A stretch of 52,377 bases of DNA from Psychromonas aquimarina ATCC BAA-1526 (GTDB lineage Bacteria > Pseudomonadota > Gammaproteobacteria > Enterobacterales > Psychromonadaceae), in assembly GCF_000428725.1 (NCBI RefSeq), contig NZ_AUAM01000033.1, positions 1 to 52,377 of the forward strand. Direction: 5' to 3'. The notes beneath the pieces are model-generated. The model did no database searches and was not told the DNA's origin. It worked only from the letters and a program-made list of their open reading frames with translations. Shown piece by piece: positions 19,619-28,301 of this stretch. A program made the position numbers and the translations under genes. Position 1 is the stretch's first letter. Every line of letters starts with the position of its first letter.

Positions 19619-22462
19619 TTACTGCTGCTTAATATCCAGTTTATCTAAAAGCGAAGGATATCCCCAGCCGTTACTGCCTGACTGTACTGGCTCTCCCGTT
19701 AAGTATTGATACAGAGTCGGTGCTAAAGATCCGTTTTCTGCATAGGGAAGGCGCTTGTTTCTATTATTAACTAACTCTCCCCAGAATCCGATAAAGGCAT
19801 CCTTTTCAAGATAACTCTCACCGGCGTGACGGCCGGGTACTTTGGTATTAAAACCAATACCTTGTTTAGGAAACAGATTAATGGTGCCGGCACGGGGCTC
19901 TTCATAAAGTGCAATTAGCTGATTAAGCGCATCGGGTCTTGCTGTATAGCTCATTAATTCCCGCCACTGACTAGCTGAACACCAGCTCGATGGTGAGCTT
20001 AAGCATTTAGAAATCAACCGGCTTTTAACCATTTTCTGTCTGGATAATGTTTTTAAGTAAGGGTTACCTGCATATATATTTAATAAAACCACCGGACTGC
20101 CGTTTACGGAATAGTGTCTGATTTTTCCGCCCTGGCGTTCAATAATTTCATCACGGCGCAGGCCGTCTCGAGTACCTATCAAGCGCACTGAGCAGAAATC
20201 TAAGCTGCACGGTTTTTCACGTAACACCATATAATCCAAAGATGCGGCCAGTCCGGCTGATAAGCGTTCGATTATATCAACAGGTGCATTCTCTTTAGGT
20301 GCATTAATCGGGCGCCAGTTAGTTAATTCCTGATAAACCGGCTGGGTTGACCAGCTCTTTTGAGCATTAAAGAAGTCCATCATAAAGTTGCCGCCGGCCG
20401 TTGAGGCAATAACAATATCAGTGTCTTTAATACTCGGGGCATCAAGGTTATTGGTGATTTTCGGGCCTTCACCTTCATCGGATGAGATCTTTTTAATTTT
20501 CAGTGTATAACCAAGTTCCTGCTGCAGCAGCTGCAGCACTTCTGCCTGCGGATCTGTTACATAATAAACCGGTGCTAATCCATGGTCGCCGGCCATTCCC
20601 CACAGGGTGTTTTTATAAACTCCGGCTTTTTTATACAAAGACTCAGTTTCATTAAGCCAGTAATCCAGCCGGTTTAATTCCCCCGTCGGTGAGATAACCT
20701 CGTTACTGAAGGGGCCTTTGAAATGTGAGAAATGATCTAACCAGGGGTTATAGACCAGCAGATAATCGGGCATACCGCTGAAAGCCTGCTGCGAATAGCT
20801 GTGCAGCAGACGGCTTATTTTCTTTTGTTTAGCGTGAGTGCTGAATAACCGCCAGCCTGGAATAGCAGTATATTCGTTGATTAATTTAATCAATAAGCTT
20901 CGCGAGGCGCTTAATTCAATCTCTGTATCTGCTCTTTCTGATAGTTCGCGCTGGCAGCGTTTCTCACCGAAATCCCGCTGTGATTCACCGGCACCTAAAT
21001 TCAATAAAGCATCGTAACTGACATGGGCATTCCAGTCATACTGTGCATTGCAGTTAAGTGTTGAAAGGTGATTTAAGCGGTCAAACATAGTTAACAAACC
21101 ATTGTCAGCGGTCAGCTTGTCCAGTTGAAGCGCATCATTGCCGAAAAAGTAATATGCGCGGTCCTGACTGCGGTCCACAAAATGAAAGTTGGGGATACCA
21201 GTGCCTTGTTTTCCGGATACTTTTGCGCCGGTTTTTATAATCGGTAAGTTTCTGACACTGATGGTCGGAGTGGATGAAATCCCCTGCTGAGCAATACTGC
21301 TTTGATGGTTTTGATATAAGCGCTTGAAAAAGGGTAAATAAAAGTCATTTTGATAGTGCTGCGAGGTTAATCCGGTCAGGAACGAAAGGGCCTGGGTGCT
21401 TTGGATGGTGCTGCTGGCTGTGCTGCCCGGATTAAAGTTGAGTCTGTTCTGGTGCTGCTGATAGGCTTGACTGATAAAGGGCAGGTTCTGGTTAACCAGC
21501 CCTTCGACCAGGCCCTGCTGCAGGCCGTCGACGGTTATCTGTACCGCGAGGCGTCTGTTCTGCTGCGCCTTCAGAAACTTAACAACATCTTGCGGATTAT
21601 CGGTCAACAGCTTGTGCATCCAGTCATTTAAGGCATCTGCGCGTCTGCTTTTAAAAATGTACTGGCGGTAGCCTTTAAGTACATTCAGTCTGACAAAGTC
21701 GATTAAGGTAACGGTCAGTGCCTGTGCTTTGTTGTTGGGTTTATCAACACCATTGTCCAGTAAAATCTGCTCTAGAGAGAGTTTTACATCTCCCTCTTCC
21801 ATGCCTTCGACTGCCTTGCCTAATACATCCATTAAGATTGGCTGAATTTTATTAACTATTTTTAAGTCTTCTTCACTGTTGGTTAAATAGTCATAATTAT
21901 CCGGTAAATACTTTTCTTTACGCCATTTATCTATGTCAATCAGGGCATCATAAACCACCACCATAGAGGCAATTAGTTCACGGTTGAACTGCAGACCCTG
22001 TCCGTGATCATCCTGCTCGGTTTTAACGGCTTTCTTATTATCAAAGCTGTAAAGAGAATGCTCAAAGCCCCTTAGCTGCGCCTCTGAATAGCTGCCTGCC
22101 AGGTGCTTTTTAAAGATATCCCCCTGCTCAACACCCGTATAACGATCCCGGAACATCTTTAAGAAATACCCCAGAGGAATGGAATACATAGGGTTTGCCA
22201 GCTGCACAACCACTCTTTTCTTGATTTCACTATCCAGCGGTAGAGTGAGAATGTAGGCTTCTAGGGACACACCTGCCACGGTAAAAATGGAAATATCACG
22301 GGTAACGGTAGATGTCATTTCTACTGAATCCATAATGTTTTTTTTCAGTACATCGGAATAATCAATAACTGCGCTGATCACCGGGGCTTGATTTATGTCG
22401 GCTTGTGCATTGGAGAGTGTTAAAACAAAAGCCAAAATTGAGCCTGATAATTTATAATTCAT
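19619..22462 (-). CDS. Large exported alkaline-phosphatase-superfamily (type I phosphodiesterase/sulfatase-like) protein
   Basis: A 947-aa product with a signal peptide (LTLSNAQADI). The C-terminal half shows the metal-site pattern of the superfamily: WLDHFSHFKGP (about residues 573-583; compare D-x-x-x-H in nucleotide pyrophosphatases), GMAGDHGLAP (about 619-628; compare SDHGM) and GRHAGESYLE (about 876-885; third His). I could not place the nucleophile Thr/Ser. Residues ~30-400 form a long, mainly helical N-terminal region that I do not recognise, and the protein is roughly twice the usual enzyme length. It is probably periplasmic or surface-exposed and hydrolyses phosphate or sulfate esters. 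The substrate is unknown. It is monocistronic and converges on the adhesin cluster. Confidence 0.65.
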   Translation of the reverse strand: MNYKLSGSILAFVLTLSNAQADINQAPVISAVIDYSDVLKKNIMDSVEMTSTVTRDISIFTVAGVSLEAYILTLPLDSEIKKRVVVQLANPMYSIPLGYFLKMFRDRYTGVEQGDIFKKHLAGSYSEAQLRGFEHSLYSFDNKKAVKTEQDDHGQGLQFNRELIASMVVVYDALIDIDKWRKEKYLPDNYDYLTNSEEDLKIVNKIQPILMDVLGKAVEGMEEGDVKLSLEQILLDNGVDKPNNKAQALTVTLIDFVRLNVLKGYRQYIFKSRRADALNDWMHKLLTDNPQDVVKFLKAQQNRRLAVQITVDGLQQGLVEGLVNQNLPFISQAYQQHQNRLNFNPGSTASSTIQSTQALSFLTGLTSQHYQNDFYLPFFKRLYQNHQSSIAQQGISSTPTISVRNLPIIKTGAKVSGKQGTGIPNFHFVDRSQDRAYYFFGNDALQLDKLTADNGLLTMFDRLNHLSTLNCNAQYDWNAHVSYDALLNLGAGESQRDFGEKRCQRELSERADTEIELSASRSLLIKLINEYTAIPGWRLFSTHAKQKKISRLLHSYSQQAFSGMPDYLLVYNPWLDHFSHFKGPFSNEVISPTGELNRLDYWLNETESLYKKAGVYKNTLWGMAGDHGLAPVYYVTDPQAEVLQLLQQELGYTLKIKKISSDEGEGPKITNNLDAPSIKDTDIVIASTAGGNFMMDFFNAQKSWSTQPVYQELTNWRPINAPKENAPVDIIERLSAGLAASLDYMVLREKPCSLDFCSVRLIGTRDGLRRDEIIERQGGKIRHYSVNGSPVVLLNIYAGNPYLKTLSRQKMVKSRLISKCLSSPSSWCSASQWRELMSYTARPDALNQLIALYEEPRAGTINLFPKQGIGFNTKVPGRHAGESYLEKDAFIGFWGELVNNRNKRLPYAENGSLAPTLYQYLTGEPVQSGSNGWGYPSLLDKLDIKQQ

Positions 22463-22565
22463 TTATTTAAATCCATTATGTAAATGATTTTTATACTTTA
22501 TCATGATTGATTATTTTGACGAATGAATGATTGGGAAGTTTGTCGGGATAGTTACAAAAAAGCAA

Positions 22566-22594
22566 AATGCCCTTATTAAAATAGCAAAGGCATT
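22566..22594 (-). terminator. Possible terminator of the metal-efflux operon
   Basis: On the minus strand, AATGCC and GGCATT pair across a ~17-base loop and are followed by TTGCTTTTTTG, about 13 bases past the permease stop. The stem is short and the loop long, so this is only moderately convincing. Confidence 0.4.
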
Positions 22595-22606
22595 CTTGCA
22601 GAGTGA

Positions 22607-23782
22607 TTAAGAGCAGCTGCTTTTACCTGCCCGTTTTAACAGAAGCATATCAAAGAATACTTTTGCCATTAATACTGCTAAGACGACAGCAGAGCTGTAA
22701 ACTAGTGCTTCGGGCAGCAGAGCATTTTGTTCTCCAATCTGAGGCATAACCACGAAACCAAACTCAGCCGCTAAGTAGTTCACTACAACTCCCGAGAGCA
22801 GCGCAACACCGAGAACTCCGCCAAGGTATCCCCATAATGCTCGTTTACCGAGTTCTTTAGCCACCACTCCTAAGGTTGCAATATTGGTTGCCGGACCTGC
22901 CAGCATAAATACCAGTACGGCGCCCGGTGAAACCCCTGCGAGTAACAGTCCGGCGGCAATCGGTGTTGAAGCGGTGGCACAGATATACATAGGTATAGAG
23001 ACAATAACCATTACCAGCATGGCTAATATTCCGTCACCCCATTTAGCCAGAAAATCTGCCGGTACATAGGTCTGCACGACAGCGGCAAAGAATAAACCGA
23101 TCAATAACCATACGGTTGTATCGCGTACGAGATCTGTCGCTGCAAAGTGTAAGCCTTTTAAAATGCGGGTGCGGATCGGCGCGCCCTGTAGTTCCTGAGC
23201 AATATCTTTAGTTGAATCACAGCACTCGACATTCGCAGTGCCGCTGTGTTTATGTTTATGCTGTTTAATTGAACCGCCCGAACATGTTGAGTTGCTTTCT
23301 TTTTCACAGCTGCAGCTGCTTTGTACCGGCTGGCTGCTGTTATGAGTATGGCAGCGGTCGGCCGCTTGAGTTTTTATTTCCTGAAACTGCTCATCCCGCC
23401 CGACCAGTAAGCCAGCTGTTACTGCACTGATAACGGCTGCTATTGGTCTGACTACTGCCATAAAAGGGCCCAATAAAACATAGGAAATAGTCACTGAATC
23501 TACGCCGGTTTCCGGGGTTGAAACTAAAAATGAGGTGGTTGCCGCTTTAGATGCCCCAGAGCGTCTCAGTCCGACAGCCGCCGGAATAACGCCGCACGAA
23601 CATAAAGGCAGCGGCGCTCCCAGTAAAGCTGCTTTTAATGTGCTTTTAAAACCATGTCCGCCGAGTTGTTTATGCATCCATGACATGGGTACAAACATCT
23701 TCAGCATGCCGGCTAACAGTAAGCCCAGTAATAGCCACGGGGCAGACTCTAAAAACAGATCGATAAAATTTGCGAACAACAT
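22607..23782 (-). CDS. SO_0444-type permease, predicted Cu/Zn efflux transporter
   Basis: A 391-aa polytopic membrane protein. Its N-terminal half carries the signature LGAPLPLCSCGVIPAA and GASKAATTSFLVSTPETG of the SO_0444/YraQ (DUF318) permease family. A central loop (about residues 140-190) is rich in Cys and His (CHTHN, CSCEKE, KQHKHKHS) and is a plausible metal-binding segment. The C-terminal half repeats the helix pattern (IPMYICATASTPIAAGLL). Family members are annotated as Cu/Zn efflux proteins. Which metal applies here is inferred. It starts 2 bases after the MerR-type gene ends and shares its promoter, so efflux should rise when the regulator binds metal. The C-terminus itself ends with SSCS. 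Confidence 0.85.
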   Translation of the reverse strand: MLFANFIDLFLESAPWLLLGLLLAGMLKMFVPMSWMHKQLGGHGFKSTLKAALLGAPLPLCSCGVIPAAVGLRRSGASKAATTSFLVSTPETGVDSVTISYVLLGPFMAVVRPIAAVISAVTAGLLVGRDEQFQEIKTQAADRCHTHNSSQPVQSSCSCEKESNSTCSGGSIKQHKHKHSGTANVECCDSTKDIAQELQGAPIRTRILKGLHFAATDLVRDTTVWLLIGLFFAAVVQTYVPADFLAKWGDGILAMLVMVIVSIPMYICATASTPIAAGLLLAGVSPGAVLVFMLAGPATNIATLGVVAKELGKRALWGYLGGVLGVALLSGVVVNYLAAEFGFVVMPQIGEQNALLPEALVYSSAVVLAVLMAKVFFDMLLLKRAGKSSCS

Positions 23783-23784
23783 AG

Positions 23785-24264
23785 TTAAGGCCTGTTTTGA
23801 CAGTTTTTGCCGTAATGAGACTGATCGTGATCATGTGTCTGATTTTCGCATTTAACGGCCGATGAATTTGATTCTAATGCTTCTAAAATAGAGCAGTGCT
23901 CTGCGCTTTCCGGGCCGCCGCAGCAGGCATCCGATAAACGTTGTAATGAAGCTTTAAAATAATTGAGCTCTGCTATCTTAGCTTCAACATCTGCTAATTT
24001 AATATCAACGACCCCTTTAACATCTGCACAGGCCCAGTTTGATTTATCCAGCTCAATAGACAGAAGCTCTGCAATATCTGTTAAAGAAAAACCAATTGCT
24101 TTGGCTCTTAATATAAAACGCAGGCGCTCAGCATCAGCTTCCGTATAAATTCGGTAGCCGGATTCACTGCGGGATGAAGGTATCAGCAGGCCGTGTTTAT
24201 CATAAAACCTTAAGGTATCGGTTTTTACTTCATAACGCTGAGCGAGTTCCCCAATGCGGTACAT
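23785..24264 (-). CDS. MerR-family Zn(II)/metal-responsive regulator, ZntR-like
   Basis: A 159-aa MerR protein. The N-terminal winged helix reads YRIGELAQRYEVKTDTLRFYDKHGLL, followed by GYRIY and the long dimerisation helix. Metal ligands line up with ZntR: C79 (NWACADV), C114-C115 (ACCGGPE) and C124 (HCSILEAL), with His123 nearby; ZntR's own His119 position is Glu here. A Cys/His-rich tail (THDHDQSH) is additional. MerR proteins bend their promoter to allow transcription when metal is bound. It is the first gene of a two-gene operon with the SO_0444-type permease and has its operator immediately upstream. A good AAGGAT ribosome site precedes the start. Zn specificity is likely but Cd, Pb or Cu cannot be excluded. 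Confidence 0.85.
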   Translation of the reverse strand: MYRIGELAQRYEVKTDTLRFYDKHGLLIPSSRSESGYRIYTEADAERLRFILRAKAIGFSLTDIAELLSIELDKSNWACADVKGVVDIKLADVEAKIAELNYFKASLQRLSDACCGGPESAEHCSILEALESNSSAVKCENQTHDHDQSHYGKNCQNRP

Positions 24265-24308
24265 ATTCTTATCCTTTATTCGCAGAAGTATATTGTGTTT
24301 ATCTTATA

Positions 24309-24339
24309 AGTATAACCTTAGAGTTGAATCTAAGGTCAA
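24309..24339 (-). promoter_or_regulatory. MerR-type promoter/operator of the metal-efflux operon
   Basis: Read on the minus strand: TTGACC (-35), a 19-bp spacer, TATACT (-10). Overlapping the spacer is a perfect dyad, ACCTTAGA-6 bp-TCTAAGGT (24315-24336). The overlong 19-bp spacer with a centred dyad is the classic arrangement that MerR-family activators untwist. The predicted transcript starts about 40 bases before the regulator ATG, so the regulator is expected to control itself together with the permease. Confidence 0.9.
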
Positions 24340-24340
24340 G

Positions 24341-24633
24341 GGTAATAGGTAAGATGATTAAATTTTCTTAAACAGGGCTTTTCAAGGCCTAGCGTAAATG
24401 AAGGTTTTAGAGACCTGCTGCGAAAGTTATTGTTTTAATTTAAAAATTCATCTGGTACCTGAGCTTATTTTTCGACAGTCAATACAATCTCTAATTTTGT
24501 GCATCGTTCTATATAATTGATAGCTAAAAAATTGACCCATAAATAGCCCTCAGACAGATGACCTGTCTGGATTTATATGCTGAAAACGCTAGGCTCAGTT
24601 TAAGTACTGCATGTCATTATTTAGAGGTGATCT
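24341..24633. other. Intergenic region upstream of the DUF4382 lipoprotein
   Basis: No gene is seen here. The one clear structure is a perfect 7-bp inverted repeat, CAGACAG-ATGAC-CTGTCTG, at 24551-24569, about 65 bases before the lipoprotein start. It could be an operator or a leader hairpin. No convincing -35/-10 pair was assigned. Confidence 0.4.
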
Positions 24634-25677
24634 ATGAAACACATTAAATCCCAGCTGGTTATTGCTCTGTCTGTTTTACTGACCGCCTGCGGGGGCGGTG
24701 GTGGTGGAAGTGCAGAGGGCGTAGCCGGCGCAAGTGAAGACGCTGCCTCAGCTGCAGACTCGGCAACATTCAGCCTGGGAGTCTCGGATAATCCAGCAGA
24801 TGCACAAATCGTTAATATTGCTTTTAAGCAGGTTGTTTTAAAAAATAGTGACGGCGCAGTGTCGTTTGATGTATCGCAGAGCGGGGCGCCAAAGCATGTA
24901 GATCTCCTTACAGTGCAGGGCAAAGAGACTGAAATGCTGGTTAGCGGTCAGTCAGTGCCGCTCGGTGAATACCAGATGTGTATCTATATAGAAAACAGTG
25001 AAGTTGCCGATACTGCCAGCTCCTATGTTAAAACTCAGGATGGTAATGATGCGGGCCTTGTTACTAATAGTAATGGTTCCTGTGGAGGTGTTGGTGCAGA
25101 GGAGCTCAATACCGGGCGTTTATTCCTTAATAAAACATTTACGATAGCCGCCGGTGTTAATACCTTTGTGGCTGAATTTGAGCTGGGTAAAGGGTTACAG
25201 GGTCCCCATGGTAATAAAAATTACTGGACCCTGAAACCAACTTCTGTACAGCTGAACAACAGAGCGGAAGTGGGCGTTATATCCGGGCAGATAAGCTCTA
25301 CGGTAATAGATAATTGTGAAGCTGAAGCGGGCGGTTCTGAGTTCAGCTCTGCTGTTTACCTCTACCCGGCTTCTACAACTGTTGAAAATATGGGCGATTT
25401 TCGATCTGCAGATACTGTTCTTCCTCAAGTCGCACCAACCGCTTCTGCGCGGGTTAACCCGGTTAAAAACGAGCTTGATGAAGTTGTCGCTAATAAATAT
25501 GAGTTCGGTTTTGCAGCTGCTGGTACTTACAGCTTAGGTTATACCTGTACGTCTCAACATGATGATCCCGATGCTGAAGAGGGAGTAAGTGACGGATTTA
25601 TCATGCATGCTGCTGAGCAGGATATTTCTGTTACGGCAGGAGAGACAACAGTACGAGATTTTCCAGCTGCCCCTTAA
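24634..25677 (+). CDS. DUF4382-type lipoprotein
   Basis: A 347-aa protein with a lipoprotein signal peptide and lipobox LTAC (acylated Cys at residue 19), then a Gly-rich tether (GGGGGGS). Residues ~45-195 match the DUF4382 pattern: FSLGVSDNPADAQIVNIAF, VDLLTVQG, LVSGQSVPLGEYQMCIYI, FELGKGL. The C-terminal ~130 residues (VISGQISSTVI onward) resemble a carboxypeptidase-regulatory-like beta domain. It is expected to be an outer-membrane-anchored periplasmic or surface protein of unknown function. The start has AGAGGTGA upstream. The next gene, 56 bp downstream, may be in the same transcript. Confidence 0.8.
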   Translation: MKHIKSQLVIALSVLLTACGGGGGGSAEGVAGASEDAASAADSATFSLGVSDNPADAQIVNIAFKQVVLKNSDGAVSFDVSQSGAPKHVDLLTVQGKETEMLVSGQSVPLGEYQMCIYIENSEVADTASSYVKTQDGNDAGLVTNSNGSCGGVGAEELNTGRLFLNKTFTIAAGVNTFVAEFELGKGLQGPHGNKNYWTLKPTSVQLNNRAEVGVISGQISSTVIDNCEAEAGGSEFSSAVYLYPASTTVENMGDFRSADTVLPQVAPTASARVNPVKNELDEVVANKYEFGFAAAGTYSLGYTCTSQHDDPDAEEGVSDGFIMHAAEQDISVTAGETTVRDFPAAP

Positions 25678-25733
25678 TAAAGTTATATTTCTGCATGCTT
25701 AAAATTGAGACTTAACTGGAGCTGGGAGTTGTT

Positions 25734-26090
25734 ATGTACCATTGGCTGATATTTTCAATCGGACTCTTTTTACTGCTTTTTATCTATGTTGTTTATTATG
25801 TCCTGCAGATCCAGTTTATGGTCAGAGCCACATTAGCTTATCCTGAGGTCAATGCAGAAATAGGCTCTCCCCGCTCAATTATGGATATCAGCCGGCAGCA
25901 GAACAGTGAATGTTATCAAGCTTTCAATAAGTTTTGTGCTCAGCAGCGTTATCTTGATGCTGATATACCCGTTCAGTTAGCAGAGCGGTTTGTCAGCCTG
26001 GAAAAAACCAAAAAGAAAGGTCTGCGCTTTACATGGATTATAATAGCTAATTTTGCTGCTTGTCTGGCGGCTTTGCTGTTTTTAAAATAG
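25734..26090 (+). CDS. Small membrane protein, unknown
   Basis: A 118-aa product with a transmembrane helix at residues ~5-28 (IFSIGLFLLLFIYVVYYVL), a soluble middle of ~65 residues and a second helix at the very C-terminus (IIIANFAACLAALLFL). A GGAGCTGGGAG ribosome site precedes the ATG. I do not recognise the family. Its closeness to the lipoprotein gene suggests co-transcription, but nothing indicates a shared function. Confidence 0.65.
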   Translation: MYHWLIFSIGLFLLLFIYVVYYVLQIQFMVRATLAYPEVNAEIGSPRSIMDISRQQNSECYQAFNKFCAQQRYLDADIPVQLAERFVSLEKTKKKGLRFTWIIIANFAACLAALLFLK

Positions 26091-26199
26091 CTATGGAATA
26101 GGGAATGGAAGTGCTGCTGTATTTATCCTCAAAAAATGCCTGCCAACCTTAACGTGCATTTAAGTCGTTCTTTTATATTGATGCGACGCGGGTAAGCAG

Positions 26200-26430
26200 C
26201 TAACCGTGATAATCTCTTTTCTTAGGGATTATCTCGCCACTTGCAACGTCAATAATTAACCCCTGATCATTTGCAGGCTCTACTTCGTAGAAAGTGATGC
26301 CTTGTTTATTTTCTAATTCCAGCTTAATGATACTGGAGTCATACTCTTTCTGGATTTTTTGAATGCTTGCCCTGCGGGTCACTAGCTCGAAAACCAATAC
26401 TGCGTTGCAATATTCGATAAGGCTAGCCAT
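26200..26430 (-). CDS. PepSY-like small protein lacking a signal peptide
   Basis: 76 residues. The segment from about residue 22 (SIQKIQKEYDSSIIKLELE, then GITFYEV, then LIIDVASGEII) follows the PepSY domain pattern of secreted or membrane-tethered propeptide-like proteins. PepSY proteins normally begin with a signal peptide. Here a stop codon (TAG) lies immediately before the ATG and the N-terminus is only mildly hydrophobic, so the gene may have lost its 5' end or may be a cytoplasmic variant. No partner two-component system is in view. Confidence 0.5.
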   Translation of the reverse strand: MASLIEYCNAVLVFELVTRRASIQKIQKEYDSSIIKLELENKQGITFYEVEPANDQGLIIDVASGEIIPKKRDYHG

Positions 26431-26807
26431 CTAAAGATTAAAGTCTTTATTTTAATCTTACCGATAGAGAATTAACGGAGTTAATCGCTCGAAAGGTCAT
26501 CATGTTACGCCTTGTCTTGGTGTCCGAGCTAGCGACTGATAAATGCATTTTGATTGGTAACGGGTATATATCCTTTGTTTTAATTGAGATTGAATATTAG
26601 CAGCCTGCTCATTTCAGGAAGGTGGATAAAACATTAGCAAAAGTGAATGCTGTCATTTTTTACGCTTTAATACCAGCAATTGCTCAGGGTGGAATTTATT
26701 TTAAGTTTAGGAGAACTAAATTACAGATACTGAGACTAATTTCATAACAAAATCAATAACTCAGTTCGAGGTTGACGTTCAAATACAGCAATAGGAAAAA
26801 CTGAATC
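26431..26807. other. Intergenic region with a perfect inverted repeat
   Basis: No coding sequence recognised. At 26434-26459, AAGATTAAA-8 bp-TTTAATCTT is a perfect 9-bp inverted repeat just upstream of the PepSY-like gene, placed like an operator or leader element. Near 26774 there is TTGACGTTCAA, a short palindrome 30 bases before the Crp/Fnr-type start that may be an autoregulatory site. Confidence 0.4.
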
Positions 26808-27443
26808 ATGACATTCCAATCAATTCTAAATATTATATTGCCGCATTGCCAAATTCATAAATATCCTGCGAATCACGTATTAAAGGACAATAGTGAAAAT
26901 AAACTCTGCTTTTTACTTAAAGGAAGAGCCTATTCTTTAATAAAGAACGACAGGCAGAAAAAACCGCAGGAGCTTATCCTGTTTGATTTAAATCCAGGTG
27001 ATTTCTTTGGAGATCTGATTTTTTCAAGTGAGCGGGAAGTAGAACGGTTTGACAGCTGCGTGAAATCCACAAAAATATGTGAAGTAGCAGAAATATCTTA
27101 TGACAAGCTAAAAAATATTATTATATCTTCACCTGCAGTGCTGTTGTATTTATCTGATCAACTTGCCGTACGAATGAATAATTATAAAGCAAGACTAATT
27201 GCAAGAGACCGCCCATTAGCTGTTCGTACTCAGCAGCTCTTAGAAACGCTGCTGGACGGCCCTCATGCCGTACTTCATCCGGACGGTGTGCAGATTAAAA
27301 TATCACGCAAAGAAATCGGGGCGCGTCTTGGTACATCTGCACTAAGGGTCAGCAAGGCTCTTTCTTTATTGAAAAGTCAAAAAATAATTACGGTTAGGGG
27401 AAAGTCTCAAAACATCGTACTGCTTGGAGCAAGACCAGAATAG
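26808..27443 (+). CDS. Crp/Fnr-family transcriptional regulator
   Basis: A 211-aa protein. An N-terminal cyclic-nucleotide-binding-type beta-roll runs over residues ~10-115 (FLLKGRAYSLI, LNPGDFFGDLIF), followed by the long dimer helix (LYLSDQLAVRMNNYKARL) and a Crp-type winged helix (ISRKEIGARLGTSALRVSKALSLLKSQKII, split over residues ~165-195). The PGDFFGD segment lacks the usual cAMP-contact pattern GE-x7-RSA, and the Fnr four-cysteine cluster is absent. The ligand is therefore unknown. The gene is monocistronic, with no neighbour that reveals its target. Confidence 0.8.
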   Translation: MTFQSILNIILPHCQIHKYPANHVLKDNSENKLCFLLKGRAYSLIKNDRQKKPQELILFDLNPGDFFGDLIFSSEREVERFDSCVKSTKICEVAEISYDKLKNIIISSPAVLLYLSDQLAVRMNNYKARLIARDRPLAVRTQQLLETLLDGPHAVLHPDGVQIKISRKEIGARLGTSALRVSKALSLLKSQKIITVRGKSQNIVLLGARPE

Positions 27444-27767
27444 GGCGGAGTATAAGGTGATGCTTAATTATTCTCACTTCTATAAGCAGTTGAACGTTTT
27501 TTTATCGAAGTGAGTTAAAGCTTTATAGTCTATAGGTTCGGCTTTTCCTTGCTGTTTAAGCCGCTAAAAGCTAAAAGTCAGCAGACTTTTTCGACTTTAT
27601 TCACCTTTCTCTATTTCGTGTAATCGCCTCTATATCAATGTGTTACCTGTTTGTATAAAATGTTATGCATAATTAAATGATTTAAGTTCAGGAAGTTTAT
27701 ATGCAGGGGGGCTTTGCTCTCTGCCTCTATAGTGAATTTTTCTGCTTTCTCTATTAAAGGTGAGTTC
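27444..27767. other. Intergenic region
   Basis: No gene seen. An inverted repeat CTCACTTC (27473-27480) and GAAGTGAG (27507-27514) is separated by 26 bases that include a T-run. It may form a weak 3' hairpin for the upstream regulator. Nothing else stands out. Confidence 0.35.
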
Positions 27768-28301
27768 GTGCTGCAATGGATATCAGATAACTGGTTAGCA
27801 TTATATGGGGCTATAGCTGCTTCCGCAGCACTTGCTATTAATTTATCAAGGTTAAGAAAAGGTGAAGTAAAGCTTGAAGTCGCTATCTGTCCTCATGAAA
27901 ATCAACAAGAAAACATTAAATTAATTTCTCAGAACCAAACTAAGAAAGTATACGAACGCATCAATCTGGCACCGCTTTATACATTAAACGTCTGCAATAC
28001 CGGCCGTGTCGATGCTGTTATTAAAGATGCCAGACTGGTTTGTAAATCTGGTATAGATAGAAAAGCTCTGGTGCCTAAAAAAATTGGTGACGGGACTATC
28101 CTGAGCGAAATTTCTGAAATTAAAATTTTCCCTAGAGCGTCTTTTAATTTTAACATCTACTTACGACATGGCGAGGAACCCTTTGAGGCCGCGAAAGCTG
28201 TTATATTAGACAGCACTGGAAAAGAGTGGTGTAAGATTAACAGTAGTAAAAACAGCAGGTTATTTAAAGCGGTTAATAGAATGGACTGGAGATTTCTATA
28301 G
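27768..28301 (+). CDS. Membrane-anchored protein of unknown function
   Basis: I favour GTG at 27768 (177 aa) because AAAGGTGAG lies just upstream. The same frame extends to a TTG at 27714 without a ribosome site. The product begins with a single transmembrane segment (LALYGAIAASAALAINLS), a basic RLRKGE anchor and a ~140-residue soluble domain with beta-rich character (LYTLNVCNTGRVDAVIKDARLV, NFNIYLRHGEE). I do not recognise the family. It stands alone, with no operon partner. Confidence 0.55.
   Translation: MLQWISDNWLALYGAIAASAALAINLSRLRKGEVKLEVAICPHENQQENIKLISQNQTKKVYERINLAPLYTLNVCNTGRVDAVIKDARLVCKSGIDRKALVPKKIGDGTILSEISEIKIFPRASFNFNIYLRHGEEPFEAAKAVILDSTGKEWCKINSSKNSRLFKAVNRMDWRFL

Noticed and set aside
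26774-26784. FNR or CRP box TTGACGTTCAA upstream of the Crp/Fnr-type gene
   Set aside because: The half sites TTGA/TCAA are only 3 bp apart, whereas FNR and CRP boxes need 4-6 bp plus extra conserved bases. Kept only as a possible palindrome.
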